From: Myxococcales bacterium
GTDB lineage: Bacteria > Myxococcota_A > UBA9042 > UBA3505
Assembly: GCA_002728755.1 (NCBI GenBank)
Contig: PBVT01000003.1
Span: 16,767-80,766 of the forward strand
DNA length: 64,000 bases
Direction: 5' to 3'
In this document: piece after piece, positions 51,364 to 60,721 of the stretch
Layout of the letters: every line of letters begins with the position of its first letter
Position numbering within the stretch: the stretch's first letter is position 1
Notes under the pieces: model-generated
What the model saw: only the letters and a program-made list of their open reading frames with translations
The model's database searches: none
What the model was told of the DNA's origin: nothing
Program-made: the position numbers and the translations under genes

Positions 51364-52644
51364 CTACCGTTTCAGTGCCAGCGTTTCCTGAATCATTTCA
51401 TCGGCGGTTGTAATCGTTCGGGTATTGGCCTGGAAACCACGCTGATGAACAATGAGGCTTACAAACTCTTCCGAAATATCCACGTTGGATGCTTCAAGAG
51501 CACCGCCTTCAACAGATCCTCGACCACCGGTTCCTGGGAATCCGATGAGGGGTTCACCAGCGTCAGGCGTTGCGAGGAAAAGCGAACCACCCACACGTTC
51601 GAGCCCTTGTAGATCTCGGAAGTCTCCGAGTGCTACCTGACCCAGAACCAGCGCGAAACCGTTGGTGTAGTGGCCCGTTACGATACCATCACCTGCAACA
51701 GAGACGTCCACCAGGTCTCCTGGTGGGTGTCCGTCTTGTGTTAGGGCGTTGATTACGAATGGAGATGCAAACCCAGTGGTTCCCTGTAGCCCTGTACCAC
51801 CGAGGGAGACCTCGTCACCAAAGTTGATTGCGATACTTTGGCCAGGAGTCGCACCAAGGAAATCGACGGTAGTTGTTAACGGCGTATGAGTTAATAACTC
51901 ACCGTTTGTTGTGAACTGCAGGGAGCCAGAAAGAGTAATGGTGGGATCGCCAGGGATACCACCGACCACCTCGGATCCGTCGACCAATGTGAAATAGTCC
52001 CAGCCGGCTAACGTTCTTTTGAAGAAGACCGTTGCATCGTGCTGGTTTCCGAGTGAGTCAAAGATGGGGACTGACGAAGAGAATTCCGATGTGCCCGCCG
52101 CGTTCAATGGATCAAAGGGGAGCGCGGACGGTGCTGTGGTCGGATCCAGGTTTACATTGATATTGATGTTACCTGTGGCCTGCGGTGGGACGACAGGAGG
52201 ATCGACGGTAAGATCCGTTAAAGCACCGAGAATGTTCCCGGCGGGGTCGGCGTCATAACCTTGGAGTCGAAGTCCTTCCGGATTGACGATAAAGCCGTCT
52301 TTATCGACATTGAAACCACCGGCGCGGGTGAAATAATAGTTGGCGATTCCGTCATGCTTTCCGAACAGAACGAATAGCCCCCGCCCGCTAATTGCGAGGT
52401 CGGTAGAGCGGACACTGGCGGACAGTGAGCCCTGGGTGAACACCTTGTCGATTCGACTTACGGCGGTACCTCCACCAAGTTGGCCCATACCCAATACACT
52501 TCGCGTTAAGACGTCCTCAAACATTGTCCGAGAGCGGCGAAACCCGATTGTGTTTACATTTGCGATGTTGTCACCGATTACGGTGATTGCCGTACTGTTG
52601 CTACTAAGACCCGAGAGCCCGGCATACATAGTGTTACTAACCAT
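51364..52644 (-). CDS. flgE: Flagellar hook protein FlgE
   Basis: The 426-residue protein forms the curved hook connecting the rod to the filament. The N-terminus (NTMYAGLSGLSSNSTAITVIGDNIANVNTIGFR) and C-terminus (EFVSLIVHQRGFQANTRTITTADEMIQETLALKR) carry the rod/hook helices conserved in axial proteins. The middle has FlgE-type beta-rich domains (FFKRTLAGWDYFTLVDG). It has no signal peptide, as expected for export through the flagellar apparatus. It is 27 bp from flgD and belongs to the large operon. Confidence 0.96.
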   Translation of the reverse strand: MVSNTMYAGLSGLSSNSTAITVIGDNIANVNTIGFRRSRTMFEDVLTRSVLGMGQLGGGTAVSRIDKVFTQGSLSASVRSTDLAISGRGLFVLFGKHDGIANYYFTRAGGFNVDKDGFIVNPEGLRLQGYDADPAGNILGALTDLTVDPPVVPPQATGNININVNLDPTTAPSALPFDPLNAAGTSEFSSSVPIFDSLGNQHDATVFFKRTLAGWDYFTLVDGSEVVGGIPGDPTITLSGSLQFTTNGELLTHTPLTTTVDFLGATPGQSIAINFGDEVSLGGTGLQGTTGFASPFVINALTQDGHPPGDLVDVSVAGDGIVTGHYTNGFALVLGQVALGDFRDLQGLERVGGSLFLATPDAGEPLIGFPGTGGRGSVEGGALEASNVDISEEFVSLIVHQRGFQANTRTITTADEMIQETLALKR

Positions 52645-52671
52645 TATTTTCTCCTTCCGTTCCCTCTTGGT

Positions 52672-53337
52672 TTACTTCTGTATCTCGATGATATCCGCCA
52701 TCGTTATACGAAGTTTCCCAATGATTAATTCTGCAAATCCGTTGTCGAAAGAGATGCCGTCGACAAGGCCGATGCCATAATGTTGCACCGGTATTTCATT
52801 GCCTTCGGTGCCGGTTGCACTGACCTCAAAGGAGTATTTTCCTTTCGGCACCGTATTTCCATTTGTGTCCTTCAGATCCCAGGAGAAATCCTGGAGACCG
52901 GAGGTTTGAGCTCCCATCGTCACCGTGCGAACCGTTTCACCGGTTGCGTTCTTGATGTTGATGGTTACGTCTGTTGCCTCTGCATCCAATCGGTAACGGA
53001 ATTCGGCAGAATCCTGATCTCCAACTGTGATTTCGGATCCAGGATAGACCACCGTTCGTCCAACCAGACCAACAGCCTGGTTATTGATCATCCCAGCCTG
53101 CCCGACAGATATAGATGCGAGCCCTTCGTTCACCTGTGTAAGTTGCTCCAGGCTGGAGAATTGGGCGAGTTGCGCGACAAAGGCGGTACTATCCATCGGG
53201 TTCAACGGACTCTGATTCTCCAATTGGGAGATCAGAAGTTTGAGGAATTGATCCCTTCCTAAACCAGCCTGGGTTGCCCCTGCCGAGGCGGAGGAGGCCT
53301 GACCGCTAACACCAGCGTTTGTTTCATTGATTAACAT
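52672..53337 (-). CDS. flgD: Flagellar hook capping protein FlgD
   Basis: The 221-residue scaffold caps the growing hook. The N-terminal part has the typical GRDQFLKLLISQLENQSPLNPMDSTAFVAQLAQFSSLEQL block, and the C-terminal part has FlgD Ig-like strands (VTINIKNATGETVRTV and FSWDLKDTNGNTVPKGKYSFEV). The ATG overlaps the fliK stop by one base (TAATG). Confidence 0.95.
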   Translation of the reverse strand: MLINETNAGVSGQASSASAGATQAGLGRDQFLKLLISQLENQSPLNPMDSTAFVAQLAQFSSLEQLTQVNEGLASISVGQAGMINNQAVGLVGRTVVYPGSEITVGDQDSAEFRYRLDAEATDVTINIKNATGETVRTVTMGAQTSGLQDFSWDLKDTNGNTVPKGKYSFEVSATGTEGNEIPVQHYGIGLVDGISFDNGFAELIIGKLRITMADIIEIQK

Positions 53338-54866
53338 TAGCGTGCCTCCTCAGACTGCAACTCGAAGCCCATCTCTGACATGTCATAATTCTGAACACGT
53401 GATGGCTCCATAGATTCCGTGGACGGTTCCGTCATTATGGAGATATCGGCCACTTCTATAGGAAATGAAGTCAGAGCCTCTTCAATTTCGGGCAACATGC
53501 GTTTCAGTACGTCTTGCGCGGCCTGTGATGAGACGATGAATGCTACCCGATGCATATCCCCTTGTTGTGGGGTAATAATCATGCGAACAGGAGCTCCCTG
53601 TTCATTGGGTAGCGTTATGGAAAGGCGGCGTCCAAGAAGACGTGGTTTAGCAGGCATGGCCCTGGAGGCCTGTTGTAAAAGCGTTCGTACGGCCTGTTGC
53701 GTCTGGTTGGTTTGGCCGCGTGTCGATTTTCCGAGATTGGCCTGGAGTGTTTGGGACGATTTACTATCCCCAAGATCGCCTCCCATATCTCCACCGGTGC
53801 TCGCGCCTTTAGCCGTTGTTTTTACGGTTGGAGCGGCGGCCATCTTCGATTGTTCCGAGCCTACCTGTGCATCTGCGCTCGGATTGGCGTTGGCTTGTGT
53901 CTGTTGTGGGGCCACTTTTACGTTCTTGACGGTGACACCTTCATGAAGTGCGAGCTTTTGCGCGTCTTTGGCCTGGGCCATCTTGTCGGCGATCAGAACT
54001 CGCTCGGCGATAGCGTCGGCTGTTGTGATCTTTGGCCCGGTCACAACTCGCTCCACCTTAGCCTGTTCATTACGGGGATCATGTCTCTTAATCTCACGAT
54101 CTGTATCCTGTTCGACAACCGCCTGTGCTTGTAGCTGCGTGGTGGTTTTATCCACCTGGACTTCCACCGATTTTTGCCCGCTAGTCTTCGATTGCTCCAT
54201 TACATATTCGACGACGCGCGCCTCCGCCGATTGGGGATCCAATCGAATCGTATGGTCCGGCACGGTTGAGCGAGTTGTCTCCTGGGATTGTGTGTCTACC
54301 TTTACCTCTGCCGCGATCTTCTGGGTGGCTTGCGTGGTTTCGGTCGTGGCCATGGAGATTGTCGATTTGATTGTCTCCACTTGCTCCGGTTGCTCCACAA
54401 GAGACATGACGTCCCTGGTGATCGATTCTTCGACCTGGTCGGTTTTACCCAGCTCTGTTTTTGCCTTCTCTTCGACCGGTTCTGCAGACTCCTGTTCCTC
54501 GGTTTTTGCCGTGGATTCAGAAGATGTCTTCTCCGGTTCTGCCTCGCGTGTTGATTCCGCTTTGGACGGTTCACTACGCTCGGATTCGTTTGCCTTGCTA
54601 TCGTTTTGCGTCGGCTTGTTGCTCACCTCTTTTTTCTGATTTGGTTCTACGGACTCAACATGTAGATCCGATGAGGTGGTAGACTCGGCTTTGGCGGGTT
54701 TTGGTGCTGGGCTTAACCGCTTCTGTTCGTTGGAGAGGACATCGGGGAAGGCTCCCTCCAGCGCTACGAACTCTTCTGGGTTGGTAATGTCGACTTTTAT
54801 CTGTTGATTATCGGCAACATTATCGGCGGGATTTGCGTTTCGGTTCTGGTGCAGGGGCCATATCAT
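53337..54866 (-). CDS. fliK: Flagellar hook-length control protein FliK
   Basis: The 509-residue protein has the FliK layout: a long, polar, low-complexity N-terminal part rich in Glu, Lys, Ser and Thr, acting as a molecular ruler, and a C-terminal FliK domain. The C-terminal domain (about residues 385-500) has RRLSITLPNEQGAPVRMII, MHRVAFIVSSQAAQDVLKRM and EALTSFPIEVADISI. It controls hook length and the export switch to filament-type substrates. The start overlaps the motE end by 47 bp. Confidence 0.9.
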   Translation of the reverse strand: MIWPLHQNRNANPADNVADNQQIKVDITNPEEFVALEGAFPDVLSNEQKRLSPAPKPAKAESTTSSDLHVESVEPNQKKEVSNKPTQNDSKANESERSEPSKAESTREAEPEKTSSESTAKTEEQESAEPVEEKAKTELGKTDQVEESITRDVMSLVEQPEQVETIKSTISMATTETTQATQKIAAEVKVDTQSQETTRSTVPDHTIRLDPQSAEARVVEYVMEQSKTSGQKSVEVQVDKTTTQLQAQAVVEQDTDREIKRHDPRNEQAKVERVVTGPKITTADAIAERVLIADKMAQAKDAQKLALHEGVTVKNVKVAPQQTQANANPSADAQVGSEQSKMAAAPTVKTTAKGASTGGDMGGDLGDSKSSQTLQANLGKSTRGQTNQTQQAVRTLLQQASRAMPAKPRLLGRRLSITLPNEQGAPVRMIITPQQGDMHRVAFIVSSQAAQDVLKRMLPEIEEALTSFPIEVADISIMTEPSTESMEPSRVQNYDMSEMGFELQSEEAR

Positions 54867-55500
54867 GATTCATGTACCTTTTGCTTAAAGAGACGGCGGT
54901 CTTTTTATCCATTACGGCCAAGATGGCCGCGGCTTTGCGCACCGACATTCTGGCTAGAATGGCGGATGCGACATCCAGGTCGAGGGCCTCGAGATATCTC
55001 GCTGCGCTCTCGGGCGGCATTTTTTCGCAGATACGCTTCAGGTGATCGAGCTTCTTGCCTCGAGCCATGCCTCTGCCGAGTTCTAGTTCTTTCCGGATCT
55101 TTTTCTCGGCCTTTTCCTTTTCCTTCATGGCCTTGATCTCATCGCGGATCGAGGTCAACTCTTCCTTCAACTTCTTGAATTCTGAGATCTTTTTGCTGAG
55201 GCGCTCTTCTGCGAACTGCAAATCACGCTGTGCCTGATCCATCTCGGAACGTTGTAATTGAAGTAGTTTTTGCTGTTTCGAGAGGTTTCGACTTCCGCTG
55301 GTTGATGTACCGCGAAGTTGCATTCGTTTTTCACCCGTTTTCCCATCCAGAACCTGGGCGGCTTTGTCCGGGGTCGTGGTAGCTGTACTTTTCGTTTTAT
55401 CCGCGGCTTCCTGTGCGTAGACGGGCCGCAGATTTACGTCTGAGAGCTGAAAGGAAACCAGCGTACAGAAACAAAATACTCTAAATGCGAATGCTCTCAT
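54820..55500 (-). CDS. motE: Flagellar stator chaperone-like protein MotE
   Basis: The 226-residue protein has a signal-like N-terminus (FRVFCFCTLVSFQ), a long coiled coil (about residues 80-150: LSKKISEFKKLKEELTSIRDEIKAM) and a C-terminal MgtE-N-like domain (KMPPESAARYLEALDLDVASAILARMSVRKAAAILAVMD). This matches MotE, a periplasmic stator-assembly helper found beside flagellar genes in epsilonproteobacteria and deltaproteobacteria. The gene stands between fliI and fliK, where fliJ is usually found, and overlaps fliI by 4 nt. Confidence 0.87.
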   Translation of the reverse strand: MRAFAFRVFCFCTLVSFQLSDVNLRPVYAQEAADKTKSTATTTPDKAAQVLDGKTGEKRMQLRGTSTSGSRNLSKQQKLLQLQRSEMDQAQRDLQFAEERLSKKISEFKKLKEELTSIRDEIKAMKEKEKAEKKIRKELELGRGMARGKKLDHLKRICEKMPPESAARYLEALDLDVASAILARMSVRKAAAILAVMDKKTAVSLSKRYMNHDMAPAPEPKRKSRR

Positions 55501-56810
55501 TCGTTGACCAATAACTCCTCTAGGCCCTGTATCGTAGTCGCTAGACTGCGACTGTCGGTACGGCCCTGGAGGAAGTAATCGGTCAATTTTGGCGTAAGTG
55601 TAATTGCTCGGTCTACAATTCGGTTTGTTCCGGGGCGATAAGCCCCTACCTGAATCAGGTCCTGGTACTCAGCGTGGATAGAAAAAATTTCTCGGACACG
55701 GCGTGTTAGCTGCAGATGTTCCGGGCTGATGAGCTCTTCTGCCATACGAGACAGGGATGCGAGGACATCGATGGCGGGGAATCTACCCGCTTCTGCTTGT
55801 CGTCGACTCAATATGATGTGGCCATCCAGAAGGGCTCGAACCGAGTCGGCCACCGGCTCCGTCATGTCGTCACCCTCTACGAGCACGGAATAGAAGGCTG
55901 TAATACTCCCAGAACCCAGATGATTCCCGGCTCTCTCTACCAGCTTTGGTAGCATGGCGAACACATAGGGTGGATAACCTCGCGTCGCTGGTGGTTCGCC
56001 GGCGGCGAGCCCAAGCTCTCGCCCTGCGTGGGCTAGTCGGGTCAAGGAGTCCATCACGAGTAGAACCTTGCGCCCCTGGTCACGGAAATATTCAGCAAGG
56101 CTGGTGGCGAGGAAGGCTACCCGCATTCGAAGGATGGCTGCATTATCTCCTGTCGCTACAAGAACGACGGTATTCTCCATACCTTCCTTTCCAAGAGTAT
56201 GCTCAATAAAGCTACGCACTTCTCGACCACGTTCACCGACCAGACAAAGCACGGTAACGTCGGCGTCAGAGTTTCTCGCCAACATGGCAAGCAAAGTACT
56301 TTTCCCTGCACCAGCCCCAGCAAAGACTCCCAATCGCTGTCCTTCACCAGATGTCATCATGGCGTCAATCACAGCAACGCCGGTCTCCAAAGGCCGAGTA
56401 ATCGGATGGCGCTCCATCGGGTTCGGAGCCGGTGCGTATATGGGGATGATGGTTGAACCGCGCAGGGGCGGGCCACCGTCTAAAGGTCGTCCAAGGGCGT
56501 CCACCACGCGACCGAGCCATTCATCTCCCACTTTCTGCTCGTCGGTGCCCCCTTCCGGTACGACGGATTGTCCCGGACCGATACCTCGGGGGGTTCCAAA
56601 TGGCGCAAGGATTGTCGAATGGTCTTTGAAGCCAATGACCTCTGCTAGCAGGTCATCGCGTTGGTCATTGCGTATCCGATAGACAGCACCGGTTCGCGCA
56701 TGGGGGAGAATAGCCTCGACCGTATCACCGGATACTCGCGTTACCCGTCCTCCCGGAACCAGATCTGGAGCTTGGAGGATTTCTGCACAATGTTCCAGGT
56801 CAAGCGCCAT
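55497..56810 (-). CDS. fliI: Flagellum-specific ATP synthase FliI
   Basis: From the ATG at 56810 the protein has 437 residues, the usual size. It powers export of flagellar substrates. It has the P-loop GVFAGAGAGKSTLL, the FoF1-like VCLVGERGREV block, VLLVMDSLTRLAHAGRE, and ATRGYPPYVFAMLPKLVERAG, with Walker B in the LLVMD part. A longer reading to 56876 exists, but the MALDLEHC start is better; it overlaps fliH by 11 bp. No deletion of catalytic residues was seen. Confidence 0.96.
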   Translation of the reverse strand: MALDLEHCAEILQAPDLVPGGRVTRVSGDTVEAILPHARTGAVYRIRNDQRDDLLAEVIGFKDHSTILAPFGTPRGIGPGQSVVPEGGTDEQKVGDEWLGRVVDALGRPLDGGPPLRGSTIIPIYAPAPNPMERHPITRPLETGVAVIDAMMTSGEGQRLGVFAGAGAGKSTLLAMLARNSDADVTVLCLVGERGREVRSFIEHTLGKEGMENTVVLVATGDNAAILRMRVAFLATSLAEYFRDQGRKVLLVMDSLTRLAHAGRELGLAAGEPPATRGYPPYVFAMLPKLVERAGNHLGSGSITAFYSVLVEGDDMTEPVADSVRALLDGHIILSRRQAEAGRFPAIDVLASLSRMAEELISPEHLQLTRRVREIFSIHAEYQDLIQVGAYRPGTNRIVDRAITLTPKLTDYFLQGRTDSRSLATTIQGLEELLVNE

Positions 56811-57636
56811 GGGGATCCTGTTCGTTTGGATCATCAAGACGAAGTTCACGGAGAAGGTCGCGTTCGATTCTTCCAAGTCGCGTATTTATGCGTGCATCAA
56901 TGGTCATGGGACCCTGACGAATCAGAATGTCTCCGGGGGCTAATTCCATGTTTTCTTCGACCGTCCAATGCTCAATGGAGCGCTCTTGAGCGATCTGTTG
57001 CAAGGCGCGACGCATGGCCTGTGCGGAGGTGGGCGCACATACAAGGGCCACGGGGTCTGGGCCTTCTATAGCCCCCAAGGCGTTGTTGACCAGGCTTGTG
57101 ATTCGTTCTGGGTCTTTATGAATACTCTTGCCGAGTATTTTTTTCGCGATCATCAACGCGAGATGTACGGAGTCTGATGTTACATCGCGTTCGATCTGGG
57201 CGAGACCTTTCTCGAGTTGGGCCGCTGCGTCTGTAAATACCTTTTTGGCTTCGCCCAGCTCCGCTTGCAGAGACTGTCGAATTTCTGACTGCCCCCGTTC
57301 ATAACCCGCTTGTTCGGCTTCTCGAACCCGTTCTTCCATTCGCTCTTCCGCGTTTGGAGTGGGGGGTAGGGTTTCTGACGGAATGGAGACGTCCTCCGAA
57401 AAACGAGCCGGAATCTCTGACGGTTCGGGGGCCGGATCGGGGGTGTATTTGATGATATTCTTTTTCTCTTTTTTGCTCGAAGGAGAGCTGAAAAGAACGG
57501 GACGAATGCCCATGTCCACTTCATCGAGGGCGCGATACACGGCCATGGTCGGTTCGCTGGTGACCTCCAGGTTGGCAGAGACATCCCGGAAAACGGCTTT
57601 CTTCTCGGTCTTTGGTGGTTGGTTAGACGAATTCAT
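56800..57636 (-). CDS. fliH: Flagellar assembly protein FliH
   Basis: From the ATG at 57636 (an in-frame codon at 57645 is an alternative start) the protein has 278 residues. FliH inhibits and localises FliI. The N-terminal 100 residues are variable and Pro/Glu-rich. The C-terminal FliH domain has ERMEERVREAEQAGYERGQ, EKGLAQIERDVTSDSVHLALMIAKKILGK and EHWTVEENMELAPGDILIRQ. It overlaps fliG by 14 bp and fliI by 11 bp. Confidence 0.92.
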   Translation of the reverse strand: MNSSNQPPKTEKKAVFRDVSANLEVTSEPTMAVYRALDEVDMGIRPVLFSSPSSKKEKKNIIKYTPDPAPEPSEIPARFSEDVSIPSETLPPTPNAEERMEERVREAEQAGYERGQSEIRQSLQAELGEAKKVFTDAAAQLEKGLAQIERDVTSDSVHLALMIAKKILGKSIHKDPERITSLVNNALGAIEGPDPVALVCAPTSAQAMRRALQQIAQERSIEHWTVEENMELAPGDILIRQGPMTIDARINTRLGRIERDLLRELRLDDPNEQDPHGA

Positions 57637-58636
57637 CATCACCACTCGTGGATAGGTCGATTACTCCAGCCTGCGAAAGTCGAAGTGCCACACGAACAAT
57701 TTCTGCTTGTGCGGACTCAACTTCACGTACTCGAACCGGCCCTTTCGCCTCCATATCGTCGAGAATCATCTCCACCGCGCGAGCAGAAAGGTTCTTGAAG
57801 ATATGCTGACGAATATTTTCGTCTGCGGCCTTGAGGGCAAGCATCAGGGTCTCCCTGTCTACTTCCTTCAACAGCGCTTGTACTCCGCGATCCTCGAGGT
57901 TGATGAGATCGTCGAATACGAACATCAAAGCGCGGATTTCATCAGCAAGCTCTTCGTCACTTTCCTCGAGCTGCGTCATCAGGCTCTCTTCTTGTGACTT
58001 CTCCATGTTGTTCATGATGTCGGCAACCAACTTGATCCCACCCAATTGGCGACTGGCTCCACCACTCTCCGTAAATCGGATTTGGCTGATGAGTGCTTCT
58101 TCCAGAAGGTTGGTTACTTCTGGAGTCACGGTATCAATCGTGGCGAGACGCTGGATTACATTGCCTCGTACTTCGTCGGGCAACGCCTGCACAACGGAAG
58201 CAGCTTTGGCTGTCGCCATATGTGCAACGACAACTGTGATGGTCTGGGGGTGCTCCTTCGATAGGAGGCCCGCGATCATACGTGGTTCCGCTCGTTCCAG
58301 GACGTCTCGAAGTGCGCTCGCATCCTCTTCCAGGATTGCCTTCGCGGCTTCAGCTCCCAAAGCCTTTTCGGCGAGTCTGGTTATGTAGCCACCACCATCC
58401 TGTAACTGTGCCGTACCGGCTCCAAGTTCTTTGGCGTATTGTGCCAGAACTTCGTCACATTGTTCGATGGTGGCGTGTCGCATTTCCCGCGCCGCTTTGG
58501 CGATAGTCTTGATCTCCTTTCTGGAGAGACTTCGAAACACGTCAACGGCCGTATCTTCATCGAGGTGAACCAGGAGGATCGCCGCCATGTGGGAAGGTAC
58601 GAGTTGAAAATTTGCTGCTTCTGCTGCGGTTGCCAT
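57623..58636 (-). CDS. fliG: Flagellar motor switch protein FliG
   Basis: The 337-residue protein forms the cytoplasmic ring that meets the stator. It shows LVHLDEDTAVDVFRSLSRKEI, the middle-domain EHPQ motif in SKEHPQTITVVVAHM, and the C-terminal charged torque helix in MFVFDDLINLEDRGVQALLKEV, followed by DMEAKGPVRVREVESAQ. Nothing is missing. Confidence 0.97.
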   Translation of the reverse strand: MATAAEAANFQLVPSHMAAILLVHLDEDTAVDVFRSLSRKEIKTIAKAAREMRHATIEQCDEVLAQYAKELGAGTAQLQDGGGYITRLAEKALGAEAAKAILEEDASALRDVLERAEPRMIAGLLSKEHPQTITVVVAHMATAKAASVVQALPDEVRGNVIQRLATIDTVTPEVTNLLEEALISQIRFTESGGASRQLGGIKLVADIMNNMEKSQEESLMTQLEESDEELADEIRALMFVFDDLINLEDRGVQALLKEVDRETLMLALKAADENIRQHIFKNLSARAVEMILDDMEAKGPVRVREVESAQAEIVRVALRLSQAGVIDLSTSGDDEFV

Positions 58637-58653
58637 CTAACTTTCTCCCGAAC

Positions 58654-60351
58654 TCAGCTTTTTTGGGGGGGGGAGCTTGTTTGTGTGCGTCCTCCCTGTG
58701 GCATGTTGAGCCATGCCCGAACGATCTCAACAGTACCCTTTACGTTTTCGCGAGAGATCGCTTCGATCTCCTTTCGTAGAGAGCTATCAACTGGAGTAAT
58801 CTCCCGTCGAATGGCCTGTACAGCCTCCTGGATAGCTTCATCGCGGAGCTCACCCATCAGGTCGCTGTCTGCATCCTGTATGAAGCCAGGCGGAAGAAGA
58901 GGCTCCTCCTCCAGAGTTGCTTCGGCTGCGGCTGCGGCTGCGGCCTCCTCTTCCATTCTCTTTCGGCGTCGCGCCATAAGGAATGCAACGAACCCTCCGA
59001 GTAATACCAGACCAAGAAGAATAACGAGCCACGGAGTTTTGGCTGGTTTTACCTCTGGTTTGGGTTCCTCGATGGGGATCTCTGGAGCAAATGGTACGAC
59101 CATGAGCTCTACGGTGTCACCGCGGTCAGGATCGTAGCCGACGGTTCGTTTCACAATCTCGACCATCTGCGCGGTATCGATCGCTTTGTCAGGAATAGGC
59201 TTTTTCTCCTTAGCACCGGGGGTTTTTACGGTGCCAGCGCCAATTGCATTGGCATCGACAATAACGGCTACGGAAACCCGTTCGACGCCACCGATATTCT
59301 GCTCTGTATGGCGAATGGTACGGGTCAGAGCATAATCTACATGCGATGTTCGGCGTGAGGAATCACTTGCGCTGCCGGCCTCATTGGGAACCGCCGCTCC
59401 CGGAGCTTGCGGTAGATTGCCGGGGGCTCCTGCTACCTGAAGTTCCTCTTTATTTCGTTTCGACGCCGCCTCATCTGTTTTACGTTCCGTCTTTACGACT
59501 GACCCCTCTGGATCAAGGATCTCTTCCGTTGCGTTCATCCGCGCCATATCCATTTCGACATGCACACGTGCGGTAGCGTGGCCAGGTCCGACGATACGTT
59601 CCAGTAGAGCCGTCAACCGTCGTTCGAGCCGCAATTCGTATTCGTGCTGTATCGCCAGTTGCTTCGTTCCGTCTCCCTTACCGCCAGCGGTGGTTTCTTC
59701 ACTCAATAGACGCCCACGATCGTCGACAAGAGCAACCCGCTCTGGGCTAAGACCTTCAACGGCGGTACTGACGAGGTGGGTGATTCCTGTGACTTGTCGG
59801 CGGGTTAAAGTCGTACCGCGTCGTAGCTTAATATAAATGGAGGCGGAGGGTTCGCGTTGATTGCGTTGGAAGACGGAGCGTTCCGGGACAACGAGGTGAA
59901 CTCTTGTAGCGGCTACCGCAGGGAGGCGGGAGATTGTTCGAGCCAGTTCTCCCTGTAGGGCGCGAGTATAATTCACTCGTTGGGTGAAACTGGTCATGGT
60001 CAGGGTACTCTTATCGAAGAGTTCAAATCCGACGCCTCCACCTTGCGGTAGACCTTCGGCGGCGAGATCAAGCCGGATCTGATGTACCTTGGAGCGGGGA
60101 ACCTGGATGGCCGAGCCATTCTCGATCAGTCGATACCGTATGCCCTGTTGACGCAACTTGGAGACGACGTGACCGGCGTCCTCTGCATCCAACTGGCTAA
60201 ACAATGTCGCGTAGGTCGGGTCTGGTTGCGCTACTCGCATGATCAAAAGCACGAAGATAACGGTCGCCGCGATGCCGGCGAGCGCGATAGAGCGTGATAA
60301 TGCCGGGGAGTTGCTCCACCAGTTTTTAAGTTTTTCGAAAAGGTCCATCAT
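58654..60351 (-). CDS. fliF: Flagellar MS-ring protein FliF
   Basis: The 565-residue protein builds the membrane ring. It has an N-terminal helix (IALAGIAATVIFVLLIMRVA), a periplasmic region with QLDAEDAGHVVSKLRQQ, GVGFELFDKSTLTMTSFTQ, RTISRLPAVAATRVHLVVPE and SVAVIVDANAIG, then a second helix (WLVILLGLVLLGGFVAFLMA) and a cytoplasmic tail that binds FliG. The Ala-rich stretch after the second helix is an ordinary linker. It is 17 bp upstream of fliG and 45 bp downstream of fliE. Confidence 0.97.
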   Translation of the reverse strand: MMDLFEKLKNWWSNSPALSRSIALAGIAATVIFVLLIMRVAQPDPTYATLFSQLDAEDAGHVVSKLRQQGIRYRLIENGSAIQVPRSKVHQIRLDLAAEGLPQGGGVGFELFDKSTLTMTSFTQRVNYTRALQGELARTISRLPAVAATRVHLVVPERSVFQRNQREPSASIYIKLRRGTTLTRRQVTGITHLVSTAVEGLSPERVALVDDRGRLLSEETTAGGKGDGTKQLAIQHEYELRLERRLTALLERIVGPGHATARVHVEMDMARMNATEEILDPEGSVVKTERKTDEAASKRNKEELQVAGAPGNLPQAPGAAVPNEAGSASDSSRRTSHVDYALTRTIRHTEQNIGGVERVSVAVIVDANAIGAGTVKTPGAKEKKPIPDKAIDTAQMVEIVKRTVGYDPDRGDTVELMVVPFAPEIPIEEPKPEVKPAKTPWLVILLGLVLLGGFVAFLMARRRKRMEEEAAAAAAAEATLEEEPLLPPGFIQDADSDLMGELRDEAIQEAVQAIRREITPVDSSLRKEIEAISRENVKGTVEIVRAWLNMPQGGRTQTSSPPQKS

Positions 60352-60396
60352 TGGTTCACCAGCTGCTTGGCATGTTCGGTTCGGTTACTCTGCACG

Positions 60397-60696
60397 TTAG
60401 ATCTGCATGCGCATGATTTCTCGGTAGGCTTCCAGGAGTCGATTCCGGACTTGTGTAATCATACGGAATGACAGTTCGGCTTGTGTAAGGGAGAGCATAA
60501 CGTCGTGCGGGCTACCGTTACCTACGACTGCGTTTGCGGCAGCCTGGTCGGAACTTTGTAGATTATCCCGGACGCCGTCGATAGCCGATTGGAGATCCGC
60601 TGAAAAATCATCTGTAGTTGTACCAGATTTTGCGTTTTCTGGATCCCGAAGGAGCTCATTTATGCTGGCTTCGAGGCTTGGCTCAATGCGATTCAT
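60397..60696 (-). CDS. fliE: Flagellar hook-basal body protein FliE
   Basis: The 99-residue rod-base protein shows the typical C-terminal block LSLTQAELSFRMITQVRNRLLEAYREIMRM. It links the MS ring to the rod. It is 45 bp upstream of fliF and 25 bp downstream of flgC. Confidence 0.94.
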   Translation of the reverse strand: MNRIEPSLEASINELLRDPENAKSGTTTDDFSADLQSAIDGVRDNLQSSDQAAANAVVGNGSPHDVMLSLTQAELSFRMITQVRNRLLEAYREIMRMQI

Positions 60697-60721
60697 TTTG
60701 AATTCCTATTGGTTATAGGGC

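Noticed and set aside
53968-54639. Plus-strand open frame of 223 codons rich in Ser, Thr, Val and Cys
   Set aside because: Shadow of the low-complexity part of fliK, whose codon bias leaves the opposite strand open.
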